From: Acanthaster planci
Taxonomy: Eukaryota; Echinodermata; Asteroidea; Valvatida; Acanthasteridae
Direction: 5' to 3'
DNA: 64,000 nucleotides
Assembly: GCF_001949145.1 (NCBI RefSeq)
Contig: NW_019091522.1
Location: 389,244-453,243, forward strand
Below, piece after piece: positions 56,901 to 64,000 of the stretch. The position numbers and the translations under genes were made by a program. The notes beneath the pieces are model-generated. The model was given only the letters and a program-made list of their open reading frames with translations, did not search any database and had not been told where the DNA came from. Numbering within the stretch: position 1 is the stretch's first letter; each line of letters starts with the position of its first letter.

Positions 56901-59022
56901 GAGGGATTGAGGAGTGTTAGGGTTAATGTGAAGTTAACACACAACAGTAGAGAAAGCCTCAAACTGGCTATGAAAAGTGCAGACTACAAATTTTCCTGGA
57001 CTGTCAATGTCAACAACACTTCTGGTAACACTGACAAATTCTTTCCACACCAGTACATTATCCTGAACCAGCCAACTCCAACAAGCTTAAGCATTATCCA
57101 GTTCCCTCATTGAATTCCCTTGCCCTAATCACATCTTGTAAATATGTATGTGTCCTTATCCCCACTATCACAATTCTGAAACAAAAATTCAAAATGTAGA
57201 ACATCTGAGCTGCAATTTTTACACTCACATTCTAGCTTGTCCTCGGGTTTCCCACCCTCTAGGAGAGACAGGTAGCAGACGATGTCTTTCATGTACACCA
57301 CCTGGTTCTCCACATTGGGGTAGTTGGTCCCTCCTGTTCCCATGGTGACCTGAATGTTCCCGTCCTCCTGGCCCCTGCTCCTGGTCCTCCCCCTCTTCTT
57401 CCGCTTCTTCCGAATGGACAGCAAAAACCGGCTTCTTCTGTTGAACTCCTTGTCTGCAGGGGGGTGGGGGGACATTATAGGTTGTGACACAGATTTGTGA
57501 CGTGGTCAGTGTAAATTGATGCCCTCAAATGAGATCAGTAGTCAAGGCGTAAAGAATCAATTTAGAAAACTGCAGTTTCTTTCGTTGTTGGGCATTCAAG
57601 GCCACTTCACACCACGGTGAGAAACCGAACACAACTGCCAATTTGGGATGCTAGATCAAATATTCCCACTGTGAATTTGCAAGAGTTGAACACATTTTAT
57701 CTCGAGCAGACTTCATTGCAAATGTTGCTTGACATCATGTTCGCTTCACTTTTGCATTCGTCCAAAGTATGACAGCTTGACCTTTAACAAAAATGAACTG
57801 GTTAGACACACTTGACTGGATTCATTTACAGAACGTGAGGAGACTGTTGCCTTAAAATGTCATTTGTTTACAAGTGGACTTTTCGTAAAAACTACTGGCT
57901 GGTTTCAAAATCCACAAAGATCTTGTGTGGACAATAAACGAGTGGGGGCAGCTAGAAGAGAAGTGGGTAGAGTTGTAGTCAATCTATTACAAGTCATCAA
58001 AAGATGCAAGTTTAGTCTCAACTCAGGTGTTATGCTTATCAAATGAATTGTGATGAAGGATATTCCTGTCACAGTTCATCCTATTAACTGTGACTCCACT
58101 TTTTTATTTGACGTGTCTTGGGTATAAATCTAGATATCAGAGAGCTCTCGTGCATTCCAGCCTGTAACAAATCTTTCCAAATAGGTCACTTGGGAGACAT
58201 TTTATGGTCATTTTTTCCACATTAGGAGACATCGGTCATTAGGGAGACAATTTCAATGTCTCCCTAATGCTCCAACTACCGAAAGGAGAAAAAATTTGAC
58301 CATCCAAATTTTGAGAGATGATAGGTTAGGGTCTAAAAGGAAAACATGCAAAGTTTGGTTAAGATCGGATTAAGGAATATTGAATTATGGGACGGTAAAG
58401 TTTGAAATATTTTGTGCACTTTCCTATGGAAATGCCTCCCGAGAGACCCATTTTCGGTAATGAAAATTATTAATGTGATACATAATCCTCCCAGTTGCTT
58501 CATATTTGTAAAAAAATTGAGCTGAGAGCAATTTAAATGAGCATTGAGGGTATGAGGATTTTGTGGAAAAAAGAAGTTGTACAGTGAACTTATGCTGCTT
58601 ATCCCTCCTTTTCAGATAATATCTGATCCTTTCCAGATGTGCATTGTAATCTATCAAATCTCTTATCAAAACCAACGAGGGTAGGTGACGTGGGTACCAA
58701 GTGCACATCACACATGAAACTGACTGGTTATCTTTATTTCCCTCCTTTTCCAAATCAGATCTGATCCGTCGCGACGCGCACTGGAGATTGATACTCAGAA
58801 TGTTTTACTCAATGAGGACAGAAAAGTTGAAAACAGTGTGGAACGCCAAGATCGTGCCTTTCTTTTTCCGGTCGTTGACCGTTGCCTCTGCATCGCTCTT
58901 GGGGCTCTCAGCCTGCGCCTGCAGAGCCTGGGTTGTGGAATGACTTGAAGGTGTGCCGTTAGAGGCGTTAGATTTCTTGGAGGAGCTGCGAGATTGGGCA
59001 GGGCTTGCATTGTCTCCTGCTC
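29012..59022 (-). CDS. Type I diacylglycerol kinase, DGKB/DGKG-like (19 exons found, N-terminus missing)
   Basis: Minus-strand exons in order: 59022-58858, 57453-57229, 53601-53552, 50931-50857, 50215-50096, 49370-49253, 48402-48314, 44667-44554, 43178-43080, 41549-41490, 40363-40250, 39514-39366, 38819-38734, 37408-37319, 36866-36706, 35998-35843, 34857-34635, 29799-29618 and 29143-29012. Phases agree throughout, giving 801 residues to the stop. The enzyme phosphorylates diacylglycerol to phosphatidic acid at membranes and so ends DAG signalling. Domain order is linker, EF-hand pair, C1 pair, catalytic and accessory domains, as in calcium-regulated type I DGKs. Sequence such as [13 protein letters not shown] and GQGLQ before the catalytic domain favours DGKB/DGKG over DGKA. 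The recoverin-homology exons and start codon are not seen and should lie upstream of 59022, perhaps outside the window. Confidence 0.95.
29800..34634 (-). other. Large DGK intron with a cluster of nested repeats
   Basis: No exon was recognised between 29799 and 34635. From about 32240 to 33300 two related modules occur, each bounded by inverted copies of TTTGTCATACCTCTGT-like sequence. A G-rich, GGGGTGTGG-type stretch lies at 33400-33570. Confidence 0.45.
32240..33300. repeat. Duplicated inverted-repeat modules in a DGK intron
   Basis: The sequence CATCACAGCA followed by CAACAATTGT-like and GTCATACCTCTGT occurs at about 32367-32410 and 32745-32795. The inverted form GACAGAGGTATGACAAAT occurs at about 32610-32630 and 33275-33296. 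A further inverted CAACAATTGTTGACTGCTGTGATG piece, given here in two parts (CAACAATTGTTG, ACTGCTGTGATG), is at about 32250-32275. The pattern suggests two copies of one MITE-like unit, one enlarged by insertion. No target duplications were identified. Confidence 0.5.
36706..39514 (-). CDS. DGK exons: catalytic domain
   Basis: Exons 39514-39366, 38819-38734, 37408-37319 and 36866-36706. They contain the [12 protein letters not shown] start of the DAGK catalytic fold, the GGDGTVGW nucleotide-binding motif, [10 protein letters not shown], and [17 protein letters not shown] at the junction with the accessory domain. All residues known as essential in the GGDG and GTGNDL motifs are intact, so the enzyme should be active. 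Confidence 0.97.
39136..39296. repeat. Dispersed repeat, copy 1 (partner at 56491-56650)
   Basis: About 160 bases align in the same orientation with 56491-56650. Shared landmarks are TATAGAGTACC, GAAGTGTAGTG, TGTCGGTTCATGCGCTGGTT, TAATGCCTT-like and GTGGT. Both copies lie in DGK introns on the same strand. No terminal repeats or coding sequence are evident. Confidence 0.65.
40250..41549 (-). CDS. DGK exons: variable linker before the catalytic domain
   Basis: Exon 41549-41490 is 60 nt, phase 0 on both sides, and encodes a basic Ser/Lys/Asn-rich 20-residue insert; it could be skipped without changing the frame. Exon 40363-40250 encodes a Ser/Thr-rich stretch ending MSMEGQGLQ, matching the DGKB sequence just before the catalytic domain. 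The 60-nt exon is supported only by good splice sites and an open frame, so it may be a cassette exon or a false call. The 73-bp tandem repeat at 40566-40857 lies between the two. Confidence 0.7.
40566..40857. repeat. Tandem repeat, four copies of a 73-bp unit
   Basis: Units start at 40566, 40639, 40712 and 40785 with CATGAGAGGCC or CACGAGAGGCC. They are nearly identical, differing at single bases such as CTCCGG/CTCTGG and CATAAC/CAGAAC. The period is constant. They lie in the DGK intron between exons 40363 and 41490. This is a recent minisatellite, with no spacer-repeat alternation. Confidence 0.95.
41560..42135. repeat. Long purine-rich (G/A) tract
   Basis: For about 570 bases the plus strand is strongly enriched in G and A, with runs such as GGGAGAGAAAGAGGG and AGAGAAAGAGAAAAAAG, so the DGK transcript is pyrimidine-rich here. 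It lies directly upstream, on the minus strand, of the acceptor of exon 41549-41490. No unit repeat is regular enough to call a microsatellite. Confidence 0.7.
43080..49370 (-). CDS. DGK exons: tandem C1 domains
   Basis: C1a comes from exons 49370-49253 and 48402-48314, with the His-x12-Cys-x2-Cys start (HVWRLKHF to CNLC) and CRYTVHERC near its end. C1b comes from exons 44667-44554 and 43178-43080, with [15 protein letters not shown] and LHNKC. All zinc-binding Cys and His positions are present in both. The block ends [13 protein letters not shown], the conserved bridge toward the catalytic domain. The intron between 48402 and 49253 contains the second assembly gap, and the one between 43178 and 44554 contains piggyBac-like copy 1 and a strong hairpin. 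Confidence 0.95.
43541..44095. mobile_element. piggyBac-like non-autonomous element, copy 1 (right end unclear)
   Basis: Starts TTAA CCACTTTGTGCCGGGG and aligns over most of its length, in the same orientation, with the complete copy at 46439-47035. Shared blocks include TTGCCAACATTTTTTCA, TTTTGAAACAGTATACCAC and CACAATCTGGGCTCT. The right terminus with a second TTAA is not recognisable, so this copy is probably truncated or rearranged. It has no transposase; open frames across it are fortuitous. Confidence 0.7.
44335..44468. repeat. Long hairpin with 46-bp arms in a DGK intron
   Basis: Left arm 44335-44380 and right arm 44423-44468 are inverted copies with only a few mismatches. They share GTGCACGGCAGCCAT and a GCTTTTGTT end. 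The loop is about 42 bases. The hairpin sits about 85 bases on the 3' side (plus strand coordinates lower) of the C1b exon 44554-44667. It may be a small foldback transposon; no target duplication is obvious. Confidence 0.85.
46439..47035. mobile_element. piggyBac-like non-autonomous element, copy 2 (complete, TTAA target site)
   Basis: Flanked by TTAA at 46439-46442 and 47032-47035. The left end reads CCACTTGCCACCGGGG and the right end, reverse complemented, CCACTTTTGCGCTGGGG, which are imperfect inverted termini. A TTAA target site and CC-starting ends are the signature of piggyBac elements (Kolobok also uses TTAA). The 589-bp body has no transposase gene. Confidence 0.78.
47101..47165 (+). 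repeat. tRNA-like fragment, possible SINE head
   Basis: GTTCGAATCCCC at about 47153-47164 matches the RNA polymerase III B box, and GTGCAGCTGAGAGAGTG about 40 bases upstream is a weak A-box candidate. The stems do not fold into a convincing tRNA. A decayed tRNA-derived SINE is the likeliest reading. Confidence 0.25.
48486..48970. other. Assembly gap (N, 485 positions)
   Basis: All bases are N. The gap lies in the DGK intron between exons 48314-48402 and 49253-49370. The reading phases of the flanking exons join correctly, so no exon needs to be hidden in it. Confidence 0.99.
50096..53601 (-). CDS. DGK exons: EF-hand pair
   Basis: Exons 53601-53552, 50931-50857 and 50215-50096. EF-hand 1 carries the loop [12 protein letters not shown], split by an intron before its last residue. 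EF-hand 2 carries [12 protein letters not shown]. Both have acidic residues at loop positions 1, 3 and 12 and Gly at 6, so calcium binding is expected. The intervening helix ([18 protein letters not shown]) is the typical type I DGK sequence. In type I DGKs calcium binding relieves autoinhibition and aids membrane recruitment. Confidence 0.95.
50932..53551 (-). other. DGK intron between the EF-hand exons
   Basis: No coding exon was recognised in these 2.6 kb. The sequence is AT-rich without definable repeats. The short frame at 52609-52845 is not similar to anything I know. Confidence 0.4.
53276..53357. repeat. Hairpin with about 31-bp arms
   Basis: Left arm 53276-53306 and right arm 53326-53357 pair with few mismatches; both contain GTGTGGTTC and AACCAGTTGGTTT. 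It lies about 200 bases from the EF-hand 1 exon, in the adjoining intron. It may be the remnant of a palindromic MITE. Confidence 0.8.
54680..54798. mobile_element. Small MITE with TTA target duplication, PIF/Harbinger-like
   Basis: The left end CGCTGCATCCAAA and the reverse complement of the right end GGCTGTGTCCAAA are inverted copies. TTA flanks both (54677-54679 and 54799-54801). Inside, CTAGGTCTA elements also occur in inverted form. A 3-bp TTA duplication fits PIF/Harbinger MITEs, but such a short duplication can arise by chance. Confidence 0.5.
56491..56650. repeat. Dispersed repeat, copy 2 (partner at 39136-39296)
   Basis: Same landmarks and orientation as the copy at 39136-39296, with point differences and small indels. 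It lies in the DGK intron between exons 53552-53601 and 57229-57453. Confidence 0.65.
56868..56926. repeat. Perfect hairpin with 19-bp arms
   Basis: TTAACCCTAACACTCCTCA at 56868-56886 is perfectly inverted at 56908-56926, with a 21-base loop. It lies in a DGK intron about 300 bases from exon 57229-57453. Because of the symmetry, the open frames on both strands translate to nearly the same peptide; neither is a gene. Confidence 0.92.
57229..59022 (-). CDS. DGK exons: low-complexity linker and end of the recoverin-homology region
   Basis: Exon 59022-58858 encodes a Ser/Ala/Gln-rich linker ending in a basic NDRKKK stretch. Exon 57453-57229 continues with a strongly basic segment ([13 protein letters not shown]) and ends in the conserved [16 protein letters not shown] and PEDKLE sequence that precedes EF-hand 1 in DGKA/B/G. 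The first exon starts in phase after an acceptor, so earlier coding exons exist. Its donor is predicted as GC (AAAG/GCACGA) because this is the only site found that keeps both frames. The second exon is well supported; the first is supported mainly by composition and phase. Confidence 0.75.
57590..57775. repeat. Dispersed repeat, copy 2 (partner at 1900-2090)
   Basis: Diverged direct copy of 1900-2090, located in the DGK intron between the linker exons. See the partner for the shared landmarks. Confidence 0.55.
58237..58269. repeat. Perfect hairpin with 13-bp arms
   Basis: CATTAGGGAGACA at 58237-58249 is perfectly inverted at 58257-58269 with a 7-base loop. Related GGAGACAT words recur just upstream at about 58192 and 58225, so this may be the centre of a decayed inverted-repeat element. 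Confidence 0.85.
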
Positions 59023-60471
59023 CTAATAGATAAGAAAAAGTCATCAGATTATGACACAGAAGTAACGACAATTATGCAAAAAAAAAATGTACAAGTGTAT
59101 TGCAGCCAGCTTGGACAATTCAGACGTGACAAACATATTGTGATCCCAAAATAACATACAAATATAATAATGCCAACCACTACAAAAAAAAAATGAAACT
59201 GTTTTTGTAATGTGATGCCAGCTATGAACTGAAACTGAAAGCATAATTCTAGTGACAGCATACTATTGCAAACTTCACTTTCTGAAATTTTGAGCAAAGT
59301 AAATATTTCAAATTTACACAATGATTGTCTAGTTTGATTAGTGATTAACTTTTTTATCAAAATATGTAAAATTATACAGTAATTCTACATCTACATGTAT
59401 AGTTAAGAAATATAAACAGATTCATAACATAAAAACCAGAACATACATTAGGCAAGCAAAAATGGAACAATACGGCATGCGCATAACTGACCACAACTGA
59501 GCCTAACATTAATCCCATGCATTGCAACATGCACTGTGAATGGGTACACATGTATGTTAACTTGACCATTTTAAATGCAAAACAGCCATAATGCACAACA
59601 CGGACGACGACATCTGGAAATCATTCAATACATTTCCTTTTTTTCAAATATGTAATTACAGCCACAGCTGTCATGAGATTTTGGCAAACATGAAAGGCAA
59701 AGCGATTGTGCCTCCAGTACGCCCATGTTGCATTAAAAATGACATCATAATAGAAGTGGTTAAAAATAGTAATTTAGTTTTGAAATGTCTTGTTTTGGGG
59801 CATAAAAATGAAAATCAGCCAGAAGAAAGAGCTGAGAAATCAGCTATCCATTACTGCACCCATGTGCACCCAAGAAACCCTTTTGTTGCTTTTGTCCAAA
59901 TTAAAGGAGGAAAATGGCCAAAATGTGCACAAAAATCACCAAAACACAAAGTGTTGCAAGCCTGAATCTTTGCTGATCAACACAAATCTGCACTGATGTA
60001 TAAAGACAACAATGACTTTTCACAAATGTCATTCGTACTTTGAATACCCTTGTGCCTAAAGCGATACTGATGGCAATAATACGCATGCAGCAAATGCATT
60101 TACCTAACTTTCTGAACCACTGTTGACTGGTATACAACATATGCGCATATGGTGTGGCCCACACAAATAAAATAAAGTCATAAATCCTTTTTTCTGGCAT
60201 TGAAATTTGTTATATTTTTCTCATATTCTCTACAACTGTCTCTTTTGGTACACCGAGCTCCGTTCTTTTATTATTCTGAGAAGACAGTAAACTGGTGATA
60301 CTATCTTCAGTATGAGCACTTCACAAGATGTTGTTGTTCATGTTTCATTGTTGTATGCTGGCCCCCCAAAAAGCAAAGTTCATATAATGGATTTGACCTA
60401 AAATCTGAGAAATGAAAGATAAATGAATGCTCGGTATCAAAGTTTAAATTTCTCTCCCACACTACTGTGGG
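59023..60471 (-). other. Upstream DGK intron or 5' flank
   Basis: No exon was recognised. The plus-strand open frame at 59591-59965 (124 codons) has no recognisable domain and unremarkable composition; I treat it as fortuitous. Confidence 0.4.
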
Positions 60472-61026
60472 TCAGGTCTCCTAGTGATGCTTACCCATGC
60501 CCAGCCTACATATGCAAATTTCCCATGTGCCTACTACAATTCGTTGAAAAGACTTGATTATGCATTCTGCCCCTTGACCCTCGGCAATGCACTGCGATCC
60601 CGCCGCTACGTTCGTCATTCTTTTCAAAGCGGTGAAACCACCAGAGCCAAAGTGGGGAAGGATGGGCGGAAGCGGCTGGGCAGGGCTAAGTATCACCAGG
60701 AGACCGGACCCACACTTATGTGGGGGAGGAGTCTCCAGCATTCAAACCAATAGATAAGAAATCACACTTTATTCGTAAACAGAAATCAAGTCAATTCACA
60801 AACGCGAAAGGTATGGAACTCGAAACACTGAAAATGCCATAAAAGACACATCCGTAAATGATGGGCACTGAGAAAAGAAGGACGAACACGGCGGCAGGAT
60901 CGCAGTGCATTGTGGAGGGTCAAGGGGCAGACTGCATTTATCAAGTCTTTTAGGCGAATTGTAATAGGCAAATCAGAAATTTGCATATGTAGGCTGAGCA
61001 GGGGTATGTGAACGCAGGAGACCTGA
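60472..61026. mobile_element. 555-bp element with about 150-bp terminal inverted repeats
   Basis: The ends TCAGGTCTCC and GGAGACCTGA are inverted, and the similarity continues inward for about 150 bases. Shared blocks are CAGCCTACATATGCAAATTTC, given here as CAGCCTACAT and ATGCAAATTTC, then AAAGACTTGAT, CTGCCCCTTGACCCTC and AATGCACTGCGATCC. No target duplication is evident, so the superfamily is open. Both arms carry the octamer ATGCAAAT. There is no coding capacity. Confidence 0.75.
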
Positions 61027-64000
61027 AAATGAATTTCCCTATAATACTATGTCAACTTTACTCTTTTTTGCGAGAACAGGCCACAAATGAATGTGCATCC
61101 CTCAAACCTTCTGCCTGCATCAGAAGCACTATGCACTTGTATCATGACCCAGTGAGAATTTAAATATTCCATCCCAGAAAGCAAGCTCCAACGAGGGGGG
61201 GGATGACGGTGTATAAAGGTGCAGGTTGTCACATCATGCTGGTTATCCACCGTTGGTATGGTGAAGATACACGAACACAGTTAAGTAATACTCCACAATG
61301 GCCCAGACTGCATGTGTCGTTTGTCAGCATGTGAAGTTTCCGACCAGCAAATGAGCCAGTTCAATATTTCAAAACGGAAAAGTCATTAGAGAACAAAACA
61401 TGTGCCAGTTGGCACATGACTGTGCTGATTGGCCACACCTCTCATGTGCATATACATGTACATGTATTGCTGTTACCAAGTGACCTCGGAAGTGCTTGAT
61501 TTTGGGCATGCACAGGTGAAATGTTGAACTGGCTCACTGTGGGATAAAACTGTTGGTTAAAATGTTAATCAAGTAAATGTGAGTTAATGTCTCCATATTG
61601 CATGGAAAGTGTGACACACTGGATAATGATCCAACCAATAATTTTTTTATAAAACTAATTTTCCAACTGGTCTGACCTGTAGAAACAGCCAAATTGATCA
61701 GCTAAAAATCACACTTAACTTCAAGCTGTTTTTGTGTCAACATTAAACTTTTATGAACTCAGTCAAGAGGTCCTTAAACGATTTTTCAAATTTCCAAAGA
61801 AAACAGCCACATCATCTTTGTACATTTATATGCAAGTTTGAATCTTCTTTGTAGTTTTTTGGAAGGTGTTTACATTTTTCATGCTCGTAATTTCATTTGT
61901 ATTGTTTTTAATTCTTTGCTGTGAAGAAGAAAGTACACACAAATCTCGGAGGGCTGTCTTTATTACTCAAATTTACTGACTTATGGTCTTTCTGTATTTA
62001 AAAACAATTTTGTTTCAATGAAAAACAGATTTGATTTCAAAATGTGGCCCTTTTTAACCTTTTCATCTCCTTACCAAATAAATTATGGCTAGCATCTGAT
62101 GACACTTGCATGTTCATATCTATAAACAATATGGCATTAATGTTGGGGTGCGGTGTTGTGGAAGGGAATACCGTGAAAGACATATGTGTAATGCAGTCTG
62201 GCATGTCTGTGTTCAATTAATTACTCCACTTGTTAGTAAAATGGACGGAGATTAATTGATATGGGATTACCCACTCTGCCATTGCGACCTAACATCAGGA
62301 ATTAGCCGAAGTGGATTGGAAGGCCTGCCAAAATGTCAGCGGTCTCAAAACTGTGCGCGTGCAAAAAACGTTTTGTGTTCGGGATGTGTAGAGTGCTGAG
62401 TGATACTGTCCTACAGTTTGAAGTAACCATGGTTTTTATTCTAAAAACCATTCTGACCGAGATTCATGTTTTGGATTGATTCACAGATAACTGTGTGCAA
62501 TGTCAATTAGATTCAAATATACAGGTTACTCCATCTCCATATTAAATAAAAGTAGAACAGTTTGGGGCAAGGAAACATTGGGAACATTATTTGACAACTA
62601 TGACTACTAATCTTGGAAGATACGTGAATGTTTCTTTTGCTTAGTCCTTATCATGTTCAGCATAAATTTTAGCACAACATGAAACTACTGTTGGATGTCG
62701 TCCTTGTGTGAGGTGCGAGGTGAGAGAGGGTGGGGATGAATTCTGAGATGGGGGAGGGGTGTAATCCTGCCAACACCCTCCGCTAGGTCTCTCCTATGTT
62801 TGGAGTCATTTCCATACATGCCGGAACTCCACTTACATGTAAGAATATAGAAGGTTTATCATCTGCCATTTTTCACTTTTGAATTCACAGTGTTGTAATG
62901 AATAATGGAGGGATACCTTAAAAGGTATCAAGGGGTGAATGAGTGAAAGCAGGAGCAGAAACTGATGGCTATCATGACAAGTTAATTCATTTCACAGGAA
63001 ACAAACAGTTGTTTGTATATAAAGAATGTTTCCAGGGTATTACATTCATCACTAACAACCTCAAAGAGACAGCTACAATTACAGAAATTATGGAATTAAT
63101 GTCCACATGTCCACAAAGAGCTTCTTCCCTGAACTACTTATTCATATAAACAGTGCAATTCGATGAAAAATGCATTATACTATATCTCTGAAGAATCATG
63201 AATCTAATGACCTCAGTGTCATACACCTGTCATAACACCACAGAAGACAGGAATACTCCTCTCTGTCTGCTGCAAAATAACTGATTGAACTTCTAAAGAA
63301 GACAAACTGGCATTGACAAATTGCCCTGGGGAGGGGGATGTTTTAGGATACCCATACAATATGTGGCAGAGGGGGAACCCCCCACATATGATGCCTAATA
63401 AGTTATACCCTTGGCTTCTGTACCTATTGCATCAACCCTAGAAATCTGAAAGGATTTCCCAAGATTCCTACTGTACCAGACAAAGGGTGCAGTCCACTGA
63501 TTCAAGAGAGAATTTCTGGCCAGCTCATTAGCATTAAAAGCGCCCCACAGTATCTTTTGAAAAGGAGATTGTATGATTCCCAAAATGGTGAAATTGTGTA
63601 CATCTTTGCCAGAATCAACTCCCTGGGACTTTGGGCTTTCACCTGAGAGCAGAATGGCTAAAAAATACGGTTGAAAAATGGTCCTAAGTGCCCGAGAAAG
63701 TTGAGGGTTGTCACTTGAAAAATGGCCGGTAGCAGACTTTAGAAAAATCACTTTTTGGGAGGCAATTTTGTTTTGAGGAAATAACTCAAAATGTAATCGG
63801 TTAACCCACAGAAAACTGAAAAGAAAGTAACAGATTATGGACCTTACAATAATTTACCGTGTGTTTCAGATGCCTCAGGGATGCAGGTACGCATATTATT
63901 GGGCCCCAAACAATGCTGATTTGACACTGTTTTCAATGGGGCTTGTATTAGTGGACTACACCTCAAAAGAAGACACCGGTAGGGGGGTCTCCCTTTGCCA
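61027..64000. other. Right flank, nothing recognised
   Basis: AT-rich sequence with an ACATGTACATGT palindrome near 61455. No exon of the DGK recoverin-homology region, no other gene and no repeat with definable ends was seen. The minus-strand open frame 63395-63751 is not similar to anything I know. Confidence 0.4.

Noticed and set aside
56642-57113. Overlapping 97- and 106-codon open frames on opposite strands with similar peptides
   Set aside because: The similarity is forced by the perfect inverted repeat at 56868-56926.
59591-59965. 124-codon plus-strand open frame
   Set aside because: No domain, no splice context and unremarkable composition; it lies upstream of or in a DGK intron. 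It remains possible but unsupported.

Overview
The window is a piece of animal nuclear genome. It is AT-rich, its genes are split by GT-AG introns, and it carries many small DNA transposons, two runs of N (20882-21854 and 48486-48970) and one isolated N. Frequent ACATGTACATGT and TAGGCCTA motifs and the protein types point to a marine invertebrate. An invertebrate deuterostome (echinoderm, hemichordate or amphioxus) is my best guess, but the species is not proven. No bacterial, plasmid, phage or CRISPR feature is present.

Left part (1-8.6 kb): transposon-rich DNA. A 1.24 kb element with long inverted ends and a 9-bp target duplication lies at 590-1827, a 202-bp hAT-type MITE at 4299-4500, and a (TTTG)n array at 5441-5545. 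A CpG-rich patch at 2960-3320 and a perfect splice donor at 5987, after a possible 5' non-coding exon, are the likely promoter candidates.

Central locus, plus strand (8598-18053): this is the most unusual part. Seventeen consecutive exons with matching phases encode an 854-residue protein. It has a KMT5A-like SET domain, an IRE1-like kinase lobe pair without the IRE1 ribonuclease, a tandem BRCT pair closest to that of BRCA1, and an acidic serine-rich tail. The last exon overlaps, in another frame, an uninterrupted 715-codon ORF. That ORF encodes two zinc fingers, a Crypton-like tyrosine recombinase core and a SANT-like C-terminus. Chromatin methylation, phosphorylation, phosphopeptide reading and DNA recombination modules are thus gathered in one transcription unit. 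It may be a cargo-carrying mobile element, or a host gene fused to one.

18.1-29.0 kb: 3' flanks of two convergent genes, the first N gap and a second hAT MITE (22653-22826).

Right part, minus strand (59022 down to 29012): nineteen exons of a type I diacylglycerol kinase (DGKB/DGKG-like) give 801 in-frame residues. They cover a linker, two EF-hands, two C1 domains, and the catalytic and accessory domains to the stop codon. The N-terminal recoverin-homology exons are not in the window, so the gene continues beyond 64 kb or its first exons were not recognised. Its introns hold most of the remaining repeats: a pair of piggyBac-like copies with TTAA ends, a 73-bp tandem repeat, several strong hairpins and a 555-bp long-inverted-repeat element. 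The two genes have no evident functional link; they are convergent neighbours.
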